Shown here in pieces: positions 29,344-37,756 of a stretch of DNA of 64,000 nucleotides. Origin of the DNA: Thalassospira sp. MCCC 1A03138 (GTDB taxonomy: Bacteria > Pseudomonadota > Alphaproteobacteria > Rhodospirillales > Thalassospiraceae). The DNA lies in NCBI RefSeq assembly GCF_002115785.1, contig NZ_JFJY01000001.1:62001-126000 (forward strand), read 5' to 3'. A program made the translations under genes and the position numbers. The notes below the pieces were generated by a model, which saw nothing but the letters and a program-made list of their open reading frames with translations, did not search any database and was not told the DNA's origin. Positions within the stretch are counted from its first letter, which is position 1; each line of letters begins with the position of its first letter.

Positions 29344-29529
29344 CTAACCAATATCGCGCAACGCCCGGGCCAGTTCGTCGGTCGACATACTCGCGCGGTT
29401 CTCTATCCCGTGCTGCTTGGCAAGGTGATAAAGATCATCACGTCGCCATTTTTCATATGCCGGTTCAAACTGCCTTTCTCGCGATGACGTTGCCGGCGCA
29501 TTTCCAGAAAATTTCTGATAGCTAGCCAC
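29344..29529 (-). CDS. Small SAP/Rho-N-like protein
   Basis: A 61-residue basic protein starting at the GTG at 29529 with a perfect AGGAGG 5 bases upstream, which implies strong translation. The C-terminal half (WRRDDLYHLAKQHGIENRAS and then MSTDELARALRDIG) has the two-helix pattern of SAP or Rho N-terminal domains, which bind nucleic acids. The N-terminal 25 residues are polar and probably flexible. It has its own position between GDPD and a noncoding stretch. Function is unknown; a nucleoid- or RNA-binding role is a guess from the fold pattern. Confidence 0.7.
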   Translation of the reverse strand: MASYQKFSGNAPATSSRERQFEPAYEKWRRDDLYHLAKQHGIENRASMSTDELARALRDIG

Positions 29530-29829
29530 TTTTGCCTCCTGAGGGGGATGGTCTTAAGCGGAACTGGCATCGGGCAATTTCAATGCCCTTTGTGACACTG
29601 CCATTACATTTCATGTGGGACAGAATGACAGAATGTCTACGGTTTCGAACAAAATTTACTGATTTCTTCCGGTAAAATCATGATCTGAAACGAAAATCCC
29701 GAAAGCAGCATCATACAACAATTATAATTTATCAATAAAACATCATCGGATCATATTTTTTCCTATTTCCCGTTCACGGAGTTTGCTAGCGTCGTTGGCA
29801 AATCAACAAGCACAATCAGGGAAGCCCCA
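29530..29829. other. Intergenic region between divergent genes
   Basis: About 300 bases, strongly A+T-rich from 29690 to 29770. The octamer GACAGAAT is repeated in tandem at 29619-29634. No gene is seen. It presumably holds promoters for the small SAP-like gene and the M24 gene. Confidence 0.5.
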
Positions 29830-30981
29830 ATGGCATTGCATTTTGAACGCGACGAACTGGCGGCCCGCCGCGTAAGGACGGTTGCCCGTCTTGAAGCAGC
29901 AGGACTTGATGGTCTGCTGATGTTTCGTCAGGAAAGCATGTTCTATCTCACCGGATATGACACGTTCGGCTATGTCTTCTTCCAGTGCCTGTATCTGGGC
30001 GCGGACGGCCGGGTTGCCTTGATCACCCGCGCACCCGATTTGCGTCAGGCACAACACACATCGGACATCGGCGATATCCGTATCTGGGTCGATGGTCCTG
30101 ATGTGAATCCCGCATTGCAACTGCGAGACATGCTGGCCGAATTTGGTTGTGGTGGCAAAAAGCTTGGCGTTGAATACGATGCCTATGGCCTGACGGCTGC
30201 CAATGGCAAAAAGCTTGAGGCCGCCCTTGACGATTTCTGCACGCTTACCGATGCATCCCGTCTGGTATCGGAACTGCGCGTTGTAAAAAGCCCGGCCGAA
30301 CTGGATTATATCCGCACTGCCGCCAGCCTTGCTGATGATGCGTGGGATGCCGCCCTTGAAACCGTCCATGCTGGTGCCTTCGAAGGCGATATTCTTGCCG
30401 CCATGCAGGGTGCAATCTTCAAAGGCGGCGGCGATTACCCCGGCAATGAATTCATTATCGGCGCCGGACGCGATGCGCTGCTTTGCCGTTACTTCACCGG
30501 GCGCAAACATCTGGCTAATACGGATCAGATCACGCTGGAATGGGCGGGAGCCTATCGGCATTACCATGCCGCGATGATGCGCACCATTCCAGTCGGGAAG
30601 GCAACATCGCGCCACATTGAAATGCACAAGGTCGCAACCGAAGCCATGGTCGCCTGCCGCGATGCTCTTAAACCGGGCGAACCAATCGGCAAGGTATTCG
30701 ATGCCTATGCCCGGGTTTGCGATGCAGGCGGCATGAAAGCCCACCGCCTAAACGCGTGCGGTTATTCAATGGGGACGACCTTTGCCCCGAACTGGATGGA
30801 CTGGCCGATGTTTTATCATGGCAATCCGGTCATCGCGGAACCGGGCATGGTTTACTTCCTGCACATGATCCTGATGGACAGCGAAAGCGGCATCGCCATG
30901 TGTCCCGGCCATTCGGTGATTGTTACCGATACAGGCAACGAAGCCATATCGCGCCATCAACTCGACCTGATTACGCGCTGA
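29830..30981 (+). CDS. M24 pita-bread-fold hydrolase without metal ligands (creatinase/ectoine-hydrolase-like)
   Basis: A 383-residue protein with the two-domain layout of M24 peptidases: N-terminal domain (SMFYLTGYDTFGYVFFQCLY) and pita-bread domain from about residue 155 (RVVKSPAELDYIRTAASLAD). The five metal ligands of aminopeptidase P do not line up. The D-x-G-...-D motif reads LEWAGAYRHYHAAMMRT, the GHGIG His region reads GYSMG, and the EPG...E region ends in HMIL. Such loss is known in creatinase and in the ectoine hydrolase DoeA/EutD, so a C-N hydrolase of a small compatible solute is more likely than a peptidase. No transporter or doeB partner is adjacent, so the substrate is open. 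Confidence 0.75.
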   Translation: MALHFERDELAARRVRTVARLEAAGLDGLLMFRQESMFYLTGYDTFGYVFFQCLYLGADGRVALITRAPDLRQAQHTSDIGDIRIWVDGPDVNPALQLRDMLAEFGCGGKKLGVEYDAYGLTAANGKKLEAALDDFCTLTDASRLVSELRVVKSPAELDYIRTAASLADDAWDAALETVHAGAFEGDILAAMQGAIFKGGGDYPGNEFIIGAGRDALLCRYFTGRKHLANTDQITLEWAGAYRHYHAAMMRTIPVGKATSRHIEMHKVATEAMVACRDALKPGEPIGKVFDAYARVCDAGGMKAHRLNACGYSMGTTFAPNWMDWPMFYHGNPVIAEPGMVYFLHMILMDSESGIAMCPGHSVIVTDTGNEAISRHQLDLITR

Positions 30982-31001
30982 CATATGAAATAACCTTCGA
31001 C

Positions 31002-31036
31002 AAAAAGGCCAGCTCGAATTGATGCTGGCCTTTTTT
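31002..31036 (+). terminator. Bidirectional terminator between convergent genes
   Basis: AAAAAGGCCAGC (31002-31013) pairs perfectly with GCTGGCCTTTTT (31024-31035), followed by TCC. The symmetric A and T tracts let it stop both the M24 gene and the histidine kinase gene. Confidence 0.88.
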
Positions 31037-31049
31037 CCTGTCGCGGCTG

Positions 31050-33488
31050 TCAATCCTGTAACGCCTTGCGCATGGCATCTGCCGTGTCTTCGGCAAGTCG
31101 ATCCAGTTCGGCAATCCTGTCACGGATCACGACGTCAAAATCGCCTTCATAAAGTTCCAGCTGGCGGGCATCGGCCGCGAGCTTTTCCGCGGCAAGGTTT
31201 GCCGCCATTCCCTTGATGGTATGTGCAGCCCGGCGAAGGCTTTCGCGGTCGCCGTCTGCAATTGCGGCAATGATCTTTTCACGCTCTTCTTGATAGGACA
31301 CCGGTAAAAGCTCAATCAAGCCCGCCATCTGCTCCGCCCCGAGGGCAGTGCTCATTTCATCGAAGCGCGATTTGTCGATCAAATCCATTTTGGTCTCTTT
31401 GACTGATACGGTTGTGTATGTTTCCGGGGCTGGCTCCGGCTGTTTTACGCGTGGCAACGGTAAAACGCTCACTTCCGCAGCGGCTTCTTTTCCCTGCGAA
31501 CCGGCAATCGCCGGACGGAACGCTGCACATCTTCTGAGGAAGCGTAACAACACACTGTAAAGCCTTCGTTCTTCGACAGGTTTGGTCATAACCTCGTCCA
31601 TGCCCGCAGCCAGAAAATCACGATGGCGATCACTGAATGCTTCGGCCGTTACACAGATGATCGGAATTCGCCCGCCTCTGGTGACGCGTTCAAGTTCACG
31701 GATATGGCGGGTGGCCCCTTCGCCATCCAGAACCGGCATATGGGCATCCATCAGGATCGCGTCATAGTCATTCCGCTGGAAGGCATGCACCGCTTCGCGG
31801 CCGTTAGGCACGATATCGACAACCAATCCGTGACGCAGCAAAAGGCCCCGGATCACGTTGGCATTAATCTCGTTATCCTCGGCAACAAGAATCCGACTTC
31901 CCGAAAGAATGCTCTCTCCACTGCCCTCGGCGATCTGGCTTGTACCATGCTCATGCAGTTCGGATTGCCGGGCTTCGAACGGCAGCCACACGTCAAATCG
32001 CGTTCCCTTGCCCTCGGTACTATCGACCATCATGAAGCCGCCCATCAATTCCGTCAGACTGCGCGCGATCGAGAGCCCAAGCCCCGTTCCACCATATTGC
32101 CGCATGGTGGAATTATCGGCCTGACTGAAGGGGGAAAAGATCTGTTCCTGACGATCCTGCGGAATTCCGATACCGGTATCAATAACGGCGAAATGGTAAA
32201 CTTCCTCATTCGCAATCAGGTCGCGCACCCGTTCCGGTACATTTTCCTCCCGGGTGACTTCCAACCTTACCGATCCCTTCCGGGTGAATTTCACTGCATT
32301 TGACAACAGGTTCCACAGGATCTGGCGAAACCGGACTTCATCACCGATAAACATCCGTGTTGCCAACGGCGCATCATCACAATGCAGGGAAAGGTTCTTT
32401 TCGCGTGCCATGTCGGCAATCGCACGAAACAGATCATAGGTAATATCGGATGGGTGAAAGGGACGTTTTTCCAACTCGACCCGACCGGCCTCGATCTTGC
32501 TCATATCAAGGATATCGTTCAAAAGCGCCATCAGCGCACGCCCGGATGACAAGATCGCACTCACCCGTTCCTTTTGCGCATCGTCAAGCTGACTTTGCCG
32601 CAACAATTGCGCCATGCCTAAAATGCCATTTAACGGCGTTCTGATTTCGTGGCTCATGGTCGCCAGAAATTCGCTTTTGGCCGAACTTGCCTGAAATGAC
32701 TGTCGATAATGACTGCGCAATTCCAGCAACATGAAAGCCAAGGCAAAACTGTAACTGATCAGGCGCGATGGAATGATGAAGCGCGCGACAATATCGGCGT
32801 GTTCCGGCCCGAATACGAAAAATGCCAGATGATTGAAGCAGCCAATCAGCAACGTGAAACAGATCAGGCTTTCGGAAAGGGAAAACCGGTAATGACACCG
32901 CACCAGATACCCCGCCGCCCCGGCAACAATCATGATTGTCGTCGGAAACAGGATAAGCGTGCTGATATTTTGCAATGCCCCGCTGACATCGCTTGAAACA
33001 CCGGGCATGAACCAGACCAGAAATGCCTGAACCGCGACACCGGCGATGATCAGCCCGGGCACCATTGCCCACACCTGATCATTACCCTGACGGCTTTCGT
33101 GACGGTTTGCGACATGCCAGCTCATGACAACCAGCCAGAAAGAGCCCAGTCGCAACACAAGAACCAGAAGGCCGGTAAAGGAACCAAGTGCCTGTTCCTG
33201 CCCCAACACGCTGCGGGCCGCAAGAAGGTTGGGAATACCCAAAAGGTCGCTGATTAGCAGCACTCCCATCGCGGCCGCCAAATAGAAAATCTGCTTGCGC
33301 TTGGTGATGTCGAACAGGATCCAGCCAATGCACATCGACAGCAGCGCGATGAATTCCACGACCACCAGAACTGAAACGGTAATGCCCGACACCAGATCGT
33401 CATCAAGCGACGAGAAAAGCAGAAACACAGGAGCGATGGCACAGAAGGCAAGAAATGCGACACCGGGAAGGCTCAGCATTTTTGGCAT
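31050..33488 (-). CDS. Hybrid sensor histidine kinase with REC and Hpt domains
   Basis: From the ATG at 33488 there are 812 residues; upstream in-frame codons run into the preceding gene. About seven membrane helices fill residues 8-260. The kinase core follows: MSHEIRTP (phospho-His about 280), N box NLLSNAVKFT, DTGIGIPQDRQEQIFSPFSQ and GGTGLGLSIA. A receiver domain has VAEDNEIN and the phospho-Asp in LMDAHMPVLDG. A C-terminal Hpt domain has AHTIKGMAANL (phospho-His about 756). This is a complete phosphorelay up to the Hpt step, so it needs a separate response regulator. The LuxO-like regulator 2.2 kb away is a candidate, by proximity only. The signal is unknown; the membrane-only sensor suggests a hydrophobic or membrane cue. 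Confidence 0.92.
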   Translation of the reverse strand: MPKMLSLPGVAFLAFCAIAPVFLLFSSLDDDLVSGITVSVLVVVEFIALLSMCIGWILFDITKRKQIFYLAAAMGVLLISDLLGIPNLLAARSVLGQEQALGSFTGLLVLVLRLGSFWLVVMSWHVANRHESRQGNDQVWAMVPGLIIAGVAVQAFLVWFMPGVSSDVSGALQNISTLILFPTTIMIVAGAAGYLVRCHYRFSLSESLICFTLLIGCFNHLAFFVFGPEHADIVARFIIPSRLISYSFALAFMLLELRSHYRQSFQASSAKSEFLATMSHEIRTPLNGILGMAQLLRQSQLDDAQKERVSAILSSGRALMALLNDILDMSKIEAGRVELEKRPFHPSDITYDLFRAIADMAREKNLSLHCDDAPLATRMFIGDEVRFRQILWNLLSNAVKFTRKGSVRLEVTREENVPERVRDLIANEEVYHFAVIDTGIGIPQDRQEQIFSPFSQADNSTMRQYGGTGLGLSIARSLTELMGGFMMVDSTEGKGTRFDVWLPFEARQSELHEHGTSQIAEGSGESILSGSRILVAEDNEINANVIRGLLLRHGLVVDIVPNGREAVHAFQRNDYDAILMDAHMPVLDGEGATRHIRELERVTRGGRIPIICVTAEAFSDRHRDFLAAGMDEVMTKPVEERRLYSVLLRFLRRCAAFRPAIAGSQGKEAAAEVSVLPLPRVKQPEPAPETYTTVSVKETKMDLIDKSRFDEMSTALGAEQMAGLIELLPVSYQEEREKIIAAIADGDRESLRRAAHTIKGMAANLAAEKLAADARQLELYEGDFDVVIRDRIAELDRLAEDTADAMRKALQD

Positions 33489-33570
33489 ATTGGCATCGAC
33501 CCCGGTTCTGGTCTTTTTGACCGTTGTTAGTGTGCCATTCCGGCATTCAGAACGCGATGCAGGGCTTTTG

Positions 33571-34455
33571 TCATGCCCAACCTGACAGTTCGGCATGAAT
33601 GCTGTTTGCCCATAGCAGGATATCGTCGTCCATCGATTGCATATGCCGGTATTTCGCAAATTGCTGCACGATCAGTTCAAGCCGTTCACGAAACGCCGGT
33701 GGCTGGTCCAGATCAAGCAGACGATCCGCCAGGGGATCAAATGCTGCATTCTGAAATTCAAGCGACAGACTGATCCTTGGTTCAGTGGCAAAGGTACTGG
33801 CGCGCCCACCCCAATGATACAAATCCTGCCGCCATCCCATCACGGTCCCCGGTCTCGCGGGTAGTGCCCGAACATCTTGCAAAACAACATCTTCCGGTTT
33901 AGCAACAGGGCAAGGATAACACTTTTCAAATGAACGCGGCAATACGTACATACAGCCGTTATCGGGGCTTGCAACGCCCAGTGGCACCCAAAGTGACAGG
34001 CTGATCAGCATGTCATCGCCAATAACACTTTCCCCCTGATAATCGCGATGCGGCGGCCACCCGCGCCCGCCCTGCCCCGGATCGACATGCCATGCCCAGA
34101 AATGCGGAAGCAGCTTTACCCGATCCCCCAGAAAATGGGTCAGCAACGGGCGAAGCCGCATGAAAACCTGCCATGCCTCGTCATACAGATAGATCATCGC
34201 TGGCGGCAAACCGTTGAGCACCAATGTTTCAATCCCGGTGCGCAATTGCGCCAGACTTTCAACAGGCAACAGATCATCAATCAGGAAATATCCATCCTGC
34301 CAGAACCGGTCGGAATGCGCCGAACCATCAAATCCGCCCTTGTCATAACCGACCGACGGCACATAACGGATCCCCGCACCGGCGGCGGAAATTGTCAGTT
34401 GCGGGTTGATCGAAAGCCAACTTTCACGTTGGCAGGCCTGAAACGCAGTCATCAT
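33571..34455 (-). CDS. PhyH-like Fe(II)/2-oxoglutarate dioxygenase
   Basis: From the ATG at 34455 (GGA 9 bases upstream) there are 294 residues. It resembles phytanoyl-CoA dioxygenases: FWQDGYFLIDDLLPVESLAQ at the start of the domain, the iron motif HRDYQGE (His and Asp), LWVPLGVASPDNGCMYVLP in the jelly roll, the distal His in LYHWGGRAS and the 2-oxoglutarate Arg in PRISLSLE. It is distinct from EctD at 9986. The substrate is unknown. It precedes the histidine kinase gene by 82 bases on the same strand and is divergent from the cobD-like gene. Confidence 0.82.
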   Translation of the reverse strand: MMTAFQACQRESWLSINPQLTISAAGAGIRYVPSVGYDKGGFDGSAHSDRFWQDGYFLIDDLLPVESLAQLRTGIETLVLNGLPPAMIYLYDEAWQVFMRLRPLLTHFLGDRVKLLPHFWAWHVDPGQGGRGWPPHRDYQGESVIGDDMLISLSLWVPLGVASPDNGCMYVLPRSFEKCYPCPVAKPEDVVLQDVRALPARPGTVMGWRQDLYHWGGRASTFATEPRISLSLEFQNAAFDPLADRLLDLDQPPAFRERLELIVQQFAKYRHMQSMDDDILLWANSIHAELSGWA

Positions 34456-34603
34456 GTCGGAAAATCCAATGCAGGGTCTGGCGGACGATACGAAGTCACC
34501 TGCTGCCGCGCAAGTCCGACTTGCGCCCGATCCTGTCACGCGTTACGCAGATAGCATTAAGTTTCACCGCTCTGTATCCCCATTTCGGGCCAAAGGCACA
34601 TTC

Positions 34604-35659
34604 ATGATCCTGCACCCCCCATCCCATGGTGGCGCTATTGATGCGGCGGCCGAAAAATACGGCATTGCCGCACCGGACTGGCTTGATCTGTCGACGGGGA
34701 TCAATGCAACCGCCTGGCCGATTGCAGCGATTGATGCCATCCATTGGCAACGATTGCCGCTGGCAAGTGAACTGGACGCCCTGAAACAGGCCGCAGCGGA
34801 CTATTACGGCATTTCACATCCCAACCAGATTGCCTTTGCGCCGGGAACGCAGGCATTGATCCAGACCATTCCCTTCTGGTTTGCCGATCAGGGCAGAACC
34901 GCAACCGTTCACATTATCGGCCCGACATATGCCGAACATGCACTGGGCTGGAAACGTGCGGGGTTCAGAACGGAAACCGTCACAACAACACCGGAAAACC
35001 GGGTATCGAACATGGCCGATATCCTGCAATCCCCTGGTGGCCGCGATGACATTGTCATTCTGGTTAATCCGAACAATCCCGATGGCGGCCTGATAGACCA
35101 GACCACCCTGACAGAACTTGCCCAAATGGCAACAGAACATGGCAAATGGCTTCTGATTGACGAGGCCTTTATGGATTGCAGCCCGGAATATAGCATTTGC
35201 AGACAATGCCATAAATTCGAACGCATGATTGTCCTGCGTTCATTTGGCAAGTTTTTCGGCCTTGCAGGATTACGTCTTGGATGTGCCGTCATGCCCCCGG
35301 AACTGGCGGCTGATCTAACCGACCGGATCGGTCCATGGGCTATCGCGGGTCCGGCACTGACCATCGCGCGGGCGGCATTTGAAGATCGGGTGTGGCAAAC
35401 CGATATGTGCCTTCAGTTGTCAATCAATGCAAACCGCCTTGATAATCTGATTGCCAGCCTGACCGATCTGGAACGGGTCGGCGGCACCATACTGTTTCGG
35501 CTATATCGCGGCAAGAATGCCGCAAAGCTTGCGCACCATCTGGGCACGCAGGGCATTCTGGTCCGGTTGTTTGATGATCATGCTGACCGTGTCCGGTTTG
35601 GTCTGCCGGGTACGGAAAAGGACTGGATCAGACTGGAAAAGGCGCTGGCAGGTCTTTAA
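34604..35659 (+). CDS. Threonine-phosphate decarboxylase-like PLP aminotransferase (CobC/CobD)
   Basis: This family makes (R)-1-amino-2-propanol phosphate from threonine phosphate for the cobalamin nucleotide loop. From the ATG at 34604 (AAAGG 7 bases upstream) there are 351 residues. Family hallmarks are the start HPPSHGGAIDAAAEKYGIA, DWLDLSTGINATAWP, VILVNPNNPDGGLI, the PLP Asp in LLIDEAFMDCSPE, and the PLP lysine in RSFGKFFGLAGLRLGC. The C-terminus is complete. No other cobalamin gene and no cobalamin riboswitch is visible nearby, so histidinol-phosphate aminotransferase-type activity cannot be excluded, but the start motif favours CobC/CobD. Confidence 0.85.
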   Translation: MILHPPSHGGAIDAAAEKYGIAAPDWLDLSTGINATAWPIAAIDAIHWQRLPLASELDALKQAAADYYGISHPNQIAFAPGTQALIQTIPFWFADQGRTATVHIIGPTYAEHALGWKRAGFRTETVTTTPENRVSNMADILQSPGGRDDIVILVNPNNPDGGLIDQTTLTELAQMATEHGKWLLIDEAFMDCSPEYSICRQCHKFERMIVLRSFGKFFGLAGLRLGCAVMPPELAADLTDRIGPWAIAGPALTIARAAFEDRVWQTDMCLQLSINANRLDNLIASLTDLERVGGTILFRLYRGKNAAKLAHHLGTQGILVRLFDDHADRVRFGLPGTEKDWIRLEKALAGL

Positions 35660-35685
35660 AGACAATCAATTAAAAGCTGTCTTGT

Positions 35686-37290
35686 CTATTTCGCCCCGTT
35701 TTCTTCCCACGCCTGTTTCTTGCGATAAATCGTCGATGGACTGACGCCCAGGGCATCCGCTGCACGCGGGATCGATCCACCGCATCTCGCAATTGCTTCT
35801 TCAATCGCCTGCTTTTCCACCAGCCAAAGCGGCTTGATCCCGGCATAGCTGTTGTCCATCGGCAAACCGGCTGGCATCGGAGCCATGCCAAACCGAGCGT
35901 CCGCGCCAATCATGGCCGGTGCCATATCCATATGCTTTGGTTCCACCCCGTCGCGCAGGTTGCGCGCACCGGCCAAAAAGGCCAACGCATCCGGGTCCCC
36001 TTCCCAAAAGCGACCGGCATCCTCCAACCCGTTTGAGACGACCGGATGGGGGGGCGGTGCTTCGATGGATCCCGACCCAAAACGTTCGTCGTCCGTGCCG
36101 CTGTTAACCGGTCGGGGCACCATCGACATGGTGACTTCGGTGCCATTATTCAGAACGACAATGTTGCGGATGATGTTCTGAAGCTGGCGAATGTTGCCCG
36201 GCCAGGCATAGCGCGCGAACAGGGCGGCAACATCGGGGCTGAAGCGTTGAAAATCGCGTCCTTCTTCACGGGTGAAGCGTTGCAGATAGAAATTGGCGAT
36301 TTGCAGGATATCATCATCGCGATCACGTAAGGGCGGCATGTGAAGCGGAATTACATGAAGACGGTAATACAGATCTTCTCGGAAACGTCCGGCACGTACT
36401 TCCTCAAGCGGATCACGGTTTGTTGCACAAACAAACCTTACATCAACGCTTTCAATCGAACTGCCACCGACTTTCTGGAATGTCCCGGTCTGAATGAACC
36501 GCAAAAGCTTGGTCTGAAGGTCCAGATCCATCTCGCAGATTTCATCCAGAAACAGGGTTCCGCCATCGGCCCGGTGGGCGGCACCTTCGCGGTCGATTAC
36601 GGCACCGGTGAACGCGCCTTTGACGTGACCGAAAATCTCGCTTTCCATCAGGTCTTTGGGGATCGCACCACAGTTTAGCGGAATAAATGGCTCGTTAACC
36701 CGCTCGGACCGACGGTGAATGGCTTCTGCCGCAAGTTCCTTACCGGTCCCTGACTCACCAGTAATGAAAACCGTTGCCCGACTGGGGGCTGCATTTTCAA
36801 TGATACGATAGATATCATGCATCGTGTCTGACGCGCCGATGATGTCAAAATACATCTCGTCGACGGTATCGACGCCATCAGATTTTTGGACCGCATGACT
36901 GATCGCGGACCGCCCTTCCAAGGCATCACTGACCGTGATCCGAAGCTTGTCGGCGGTAAAAGGCTTCAGAAGAAAATCCCACGCCCCGTCACGCATCGCC
37001 TCGACCGCTACATTGACCGAACCATGGGCGGTAATCACAACCACCTTGCATTCCGGTGCGGCCTGATGGGCGGCGCGCAGAACATCACGCCCATCCATGT
37101 CCGGCAGGATAAGATCAAGAACCAGAACGTCAGGAGGATCATTTCGCAGTCTTTGAATAGCATCACGACCAGTGACGACATGCTCGACCTTGTGGCCATC
37201 CGCGCGCAAGTAGTCCTGATACACCCGCGCAAGCGACAGCGTGTCTTCAACAACAATAATGCGTGCCTGTTCTGGCATTTTGCCGTTCAC
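35686..37290 (-). CDS. LuxO-like sigma-54-dependent response regulator
   Basis: A 534-residue NtrC-family activator. The REC domain (about 10-125) has the acidic pocket VVED and phospho-Asp about 59 in VLVLDLILPDMDG. The AAA+ domain has Walker A GESGTGKE, the sigma-54 loop GAFTGA, Walker B GGTLFLDE and CEMDLDLQTKLLRFIQTGTF, a stretch strongly resembling Vibrio LuxO. A Met/Pro/Ala-rich linker of about 100 residues precedes a Fis-type helix-turn-helix (AIARCGGSIPRAADALGVSP). GTG at 37290 or ATG at 37278 may be the start. No LuxU gene is adjacent; a Hpt-bearing kinase lies 2.2 kb away. Targets are unknown. Confidence 0.92.
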   Translation of the reverse strand: MNGKMPEQARIIVVEDTLSLARVYQDYLRADGHKVEHVVTGRDAIQRLRNDPPDVLVLDLILPDMDGRDVLRAAHQAAPECKVVVITAHGSVNVAVEAMRDGAWDFLLKPFTADKLRITVSDALEGRSAISHAVQKSDGVDTVDEMYFDIIGASDTMHDIYRIIENAAPSRATVFITGESGTGKELAAEAIHRRSERVNEPFIPLNCGAIPKDLMESEIFGHVKGAFTGAVIDREGAAHRADGGTLFLDEICEMDLDLQTKLLRFIQTGTFQKVGGSSIESVDVRFVCATNRDPLEEVRAGRFREDLYYRLHVIPLHMPPLRDRDDDILQIANFYLQRFTREEGRDFQRFSPDVAALFARYAWPGNIRQLQNIIRNIVVLNNGTEVTMSMVPRPVNSGTDDERFGSGSIEAPPPHPVVSNGLEDAGRFWEGDPDALAFLAGARNLRDGVEPKHMDMAPAMIGADARFGMAPMPAGLPMDNSYAGIKPLWLVEKQAIEEAIARCGGSIPRAADALGVSPSTIYRKKQAWEENGAK

Positions 37291-37360
37291 GTCCCGATCT
37301 ATTCATCTACCGGAACCATACCGATAGTGACATTACATGCACAACTGCTAACCTCTAGTC

Positions 37361-37390
37361 AGCTGATTCGTTATCTCATAGAAATCAGCT
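37361..37390. promoter_or_regulatory. Inverted repeat in the divergent promoter region
   Basis: AGCTGATT (37361-37368) and AATCAGCT (37383-37390) form a perfect 8-bp inverted repeat 14 bases apart, midway between the LuxO-like gene and the STAS gene. It could be an operator for either. I found no good -24/-12 sigma-54 promoter here. Confidence 0.35.
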
Positions 37391-37447
37391 TTTGGTTAAA
37401 AAAGGCATAGTTTCAGTAACATTGCTCGCATCCGGGAGTATCACGGC

Positions 37448-37753
37448 TTGAATTACACCACCGAAAAATCCGGCGACACGATCAAGGTCGAACTGAATGG
37501 CCGATTTACATTTGGGGACCATTCCAGTTTTCGCAAACTGATCGAAGAAATCCGCAGTCAGGAAGCCGAAACACAAATCCTTGACCTTTCCGGGGTCGAG
37601 TTCATCGACTCAGCCGGGCTTGGCATGTTGCTACTTGCCCGTGACGAAGGTGAGAAGTCGCGTGCGACGGTCATTCTCAAAGGCGCGCAGGGACAGGTCA
37701 AACGCATGCTCGAAGTTGCCCGCTTCGATACCCTGTTCAAGCTGGAAGACTGA
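37448..37753 (+). CDS. STAS-domain anti-sigma-factor antagonist (RsbV/SpoIIAA-like)
   Basis: A 101-residue single STAS domain. The phosphorylatable serine is in EFIDSAGLGMLLLA (Ser about 55), with the usual strand ETQILDLSGV before it and KRMLEVARFDTLFKL at the end. In partner switching the unphosphorylated form binds an effector or anti-sigma kinase and phosphorylation releases it. TTG start at 37448 with GGGAG about 10 bases upstream. The next gene, 3 bases downstream, encodes both a kinase-like ATPase domain and a PP2C phosphatase, the two activities expected to act on this serine. Confidence 0.92.
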   Translation: MNYTTEKSGDTIKVELNGRFTFGDHSSFRKLIEEIRSQEAETQILDLSGVEFIDSAGLGMLLLARDEGEKSRATVILKGAQGQVKRMLEVARFDTLFKLED

Positions 37754-37756
37754 TAC

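Noticed and set aside
29619..29634. Tandem GACAGAAT octamers as a CRISPR-like or iteron repeat
   Set aside because: Only two copies without spacers and no associated genes.
34456..34603. Cobalamin riboswitch before the cobD-like gene
   Set aside because: Only scattered resemblance to the B12-box; the core motifs of the riboswitch are absent.
37291..37447. Sigma-54 promoter for the STAS unit
   Set aside because: No GG-N10-GC pair with flanking matches could be found.
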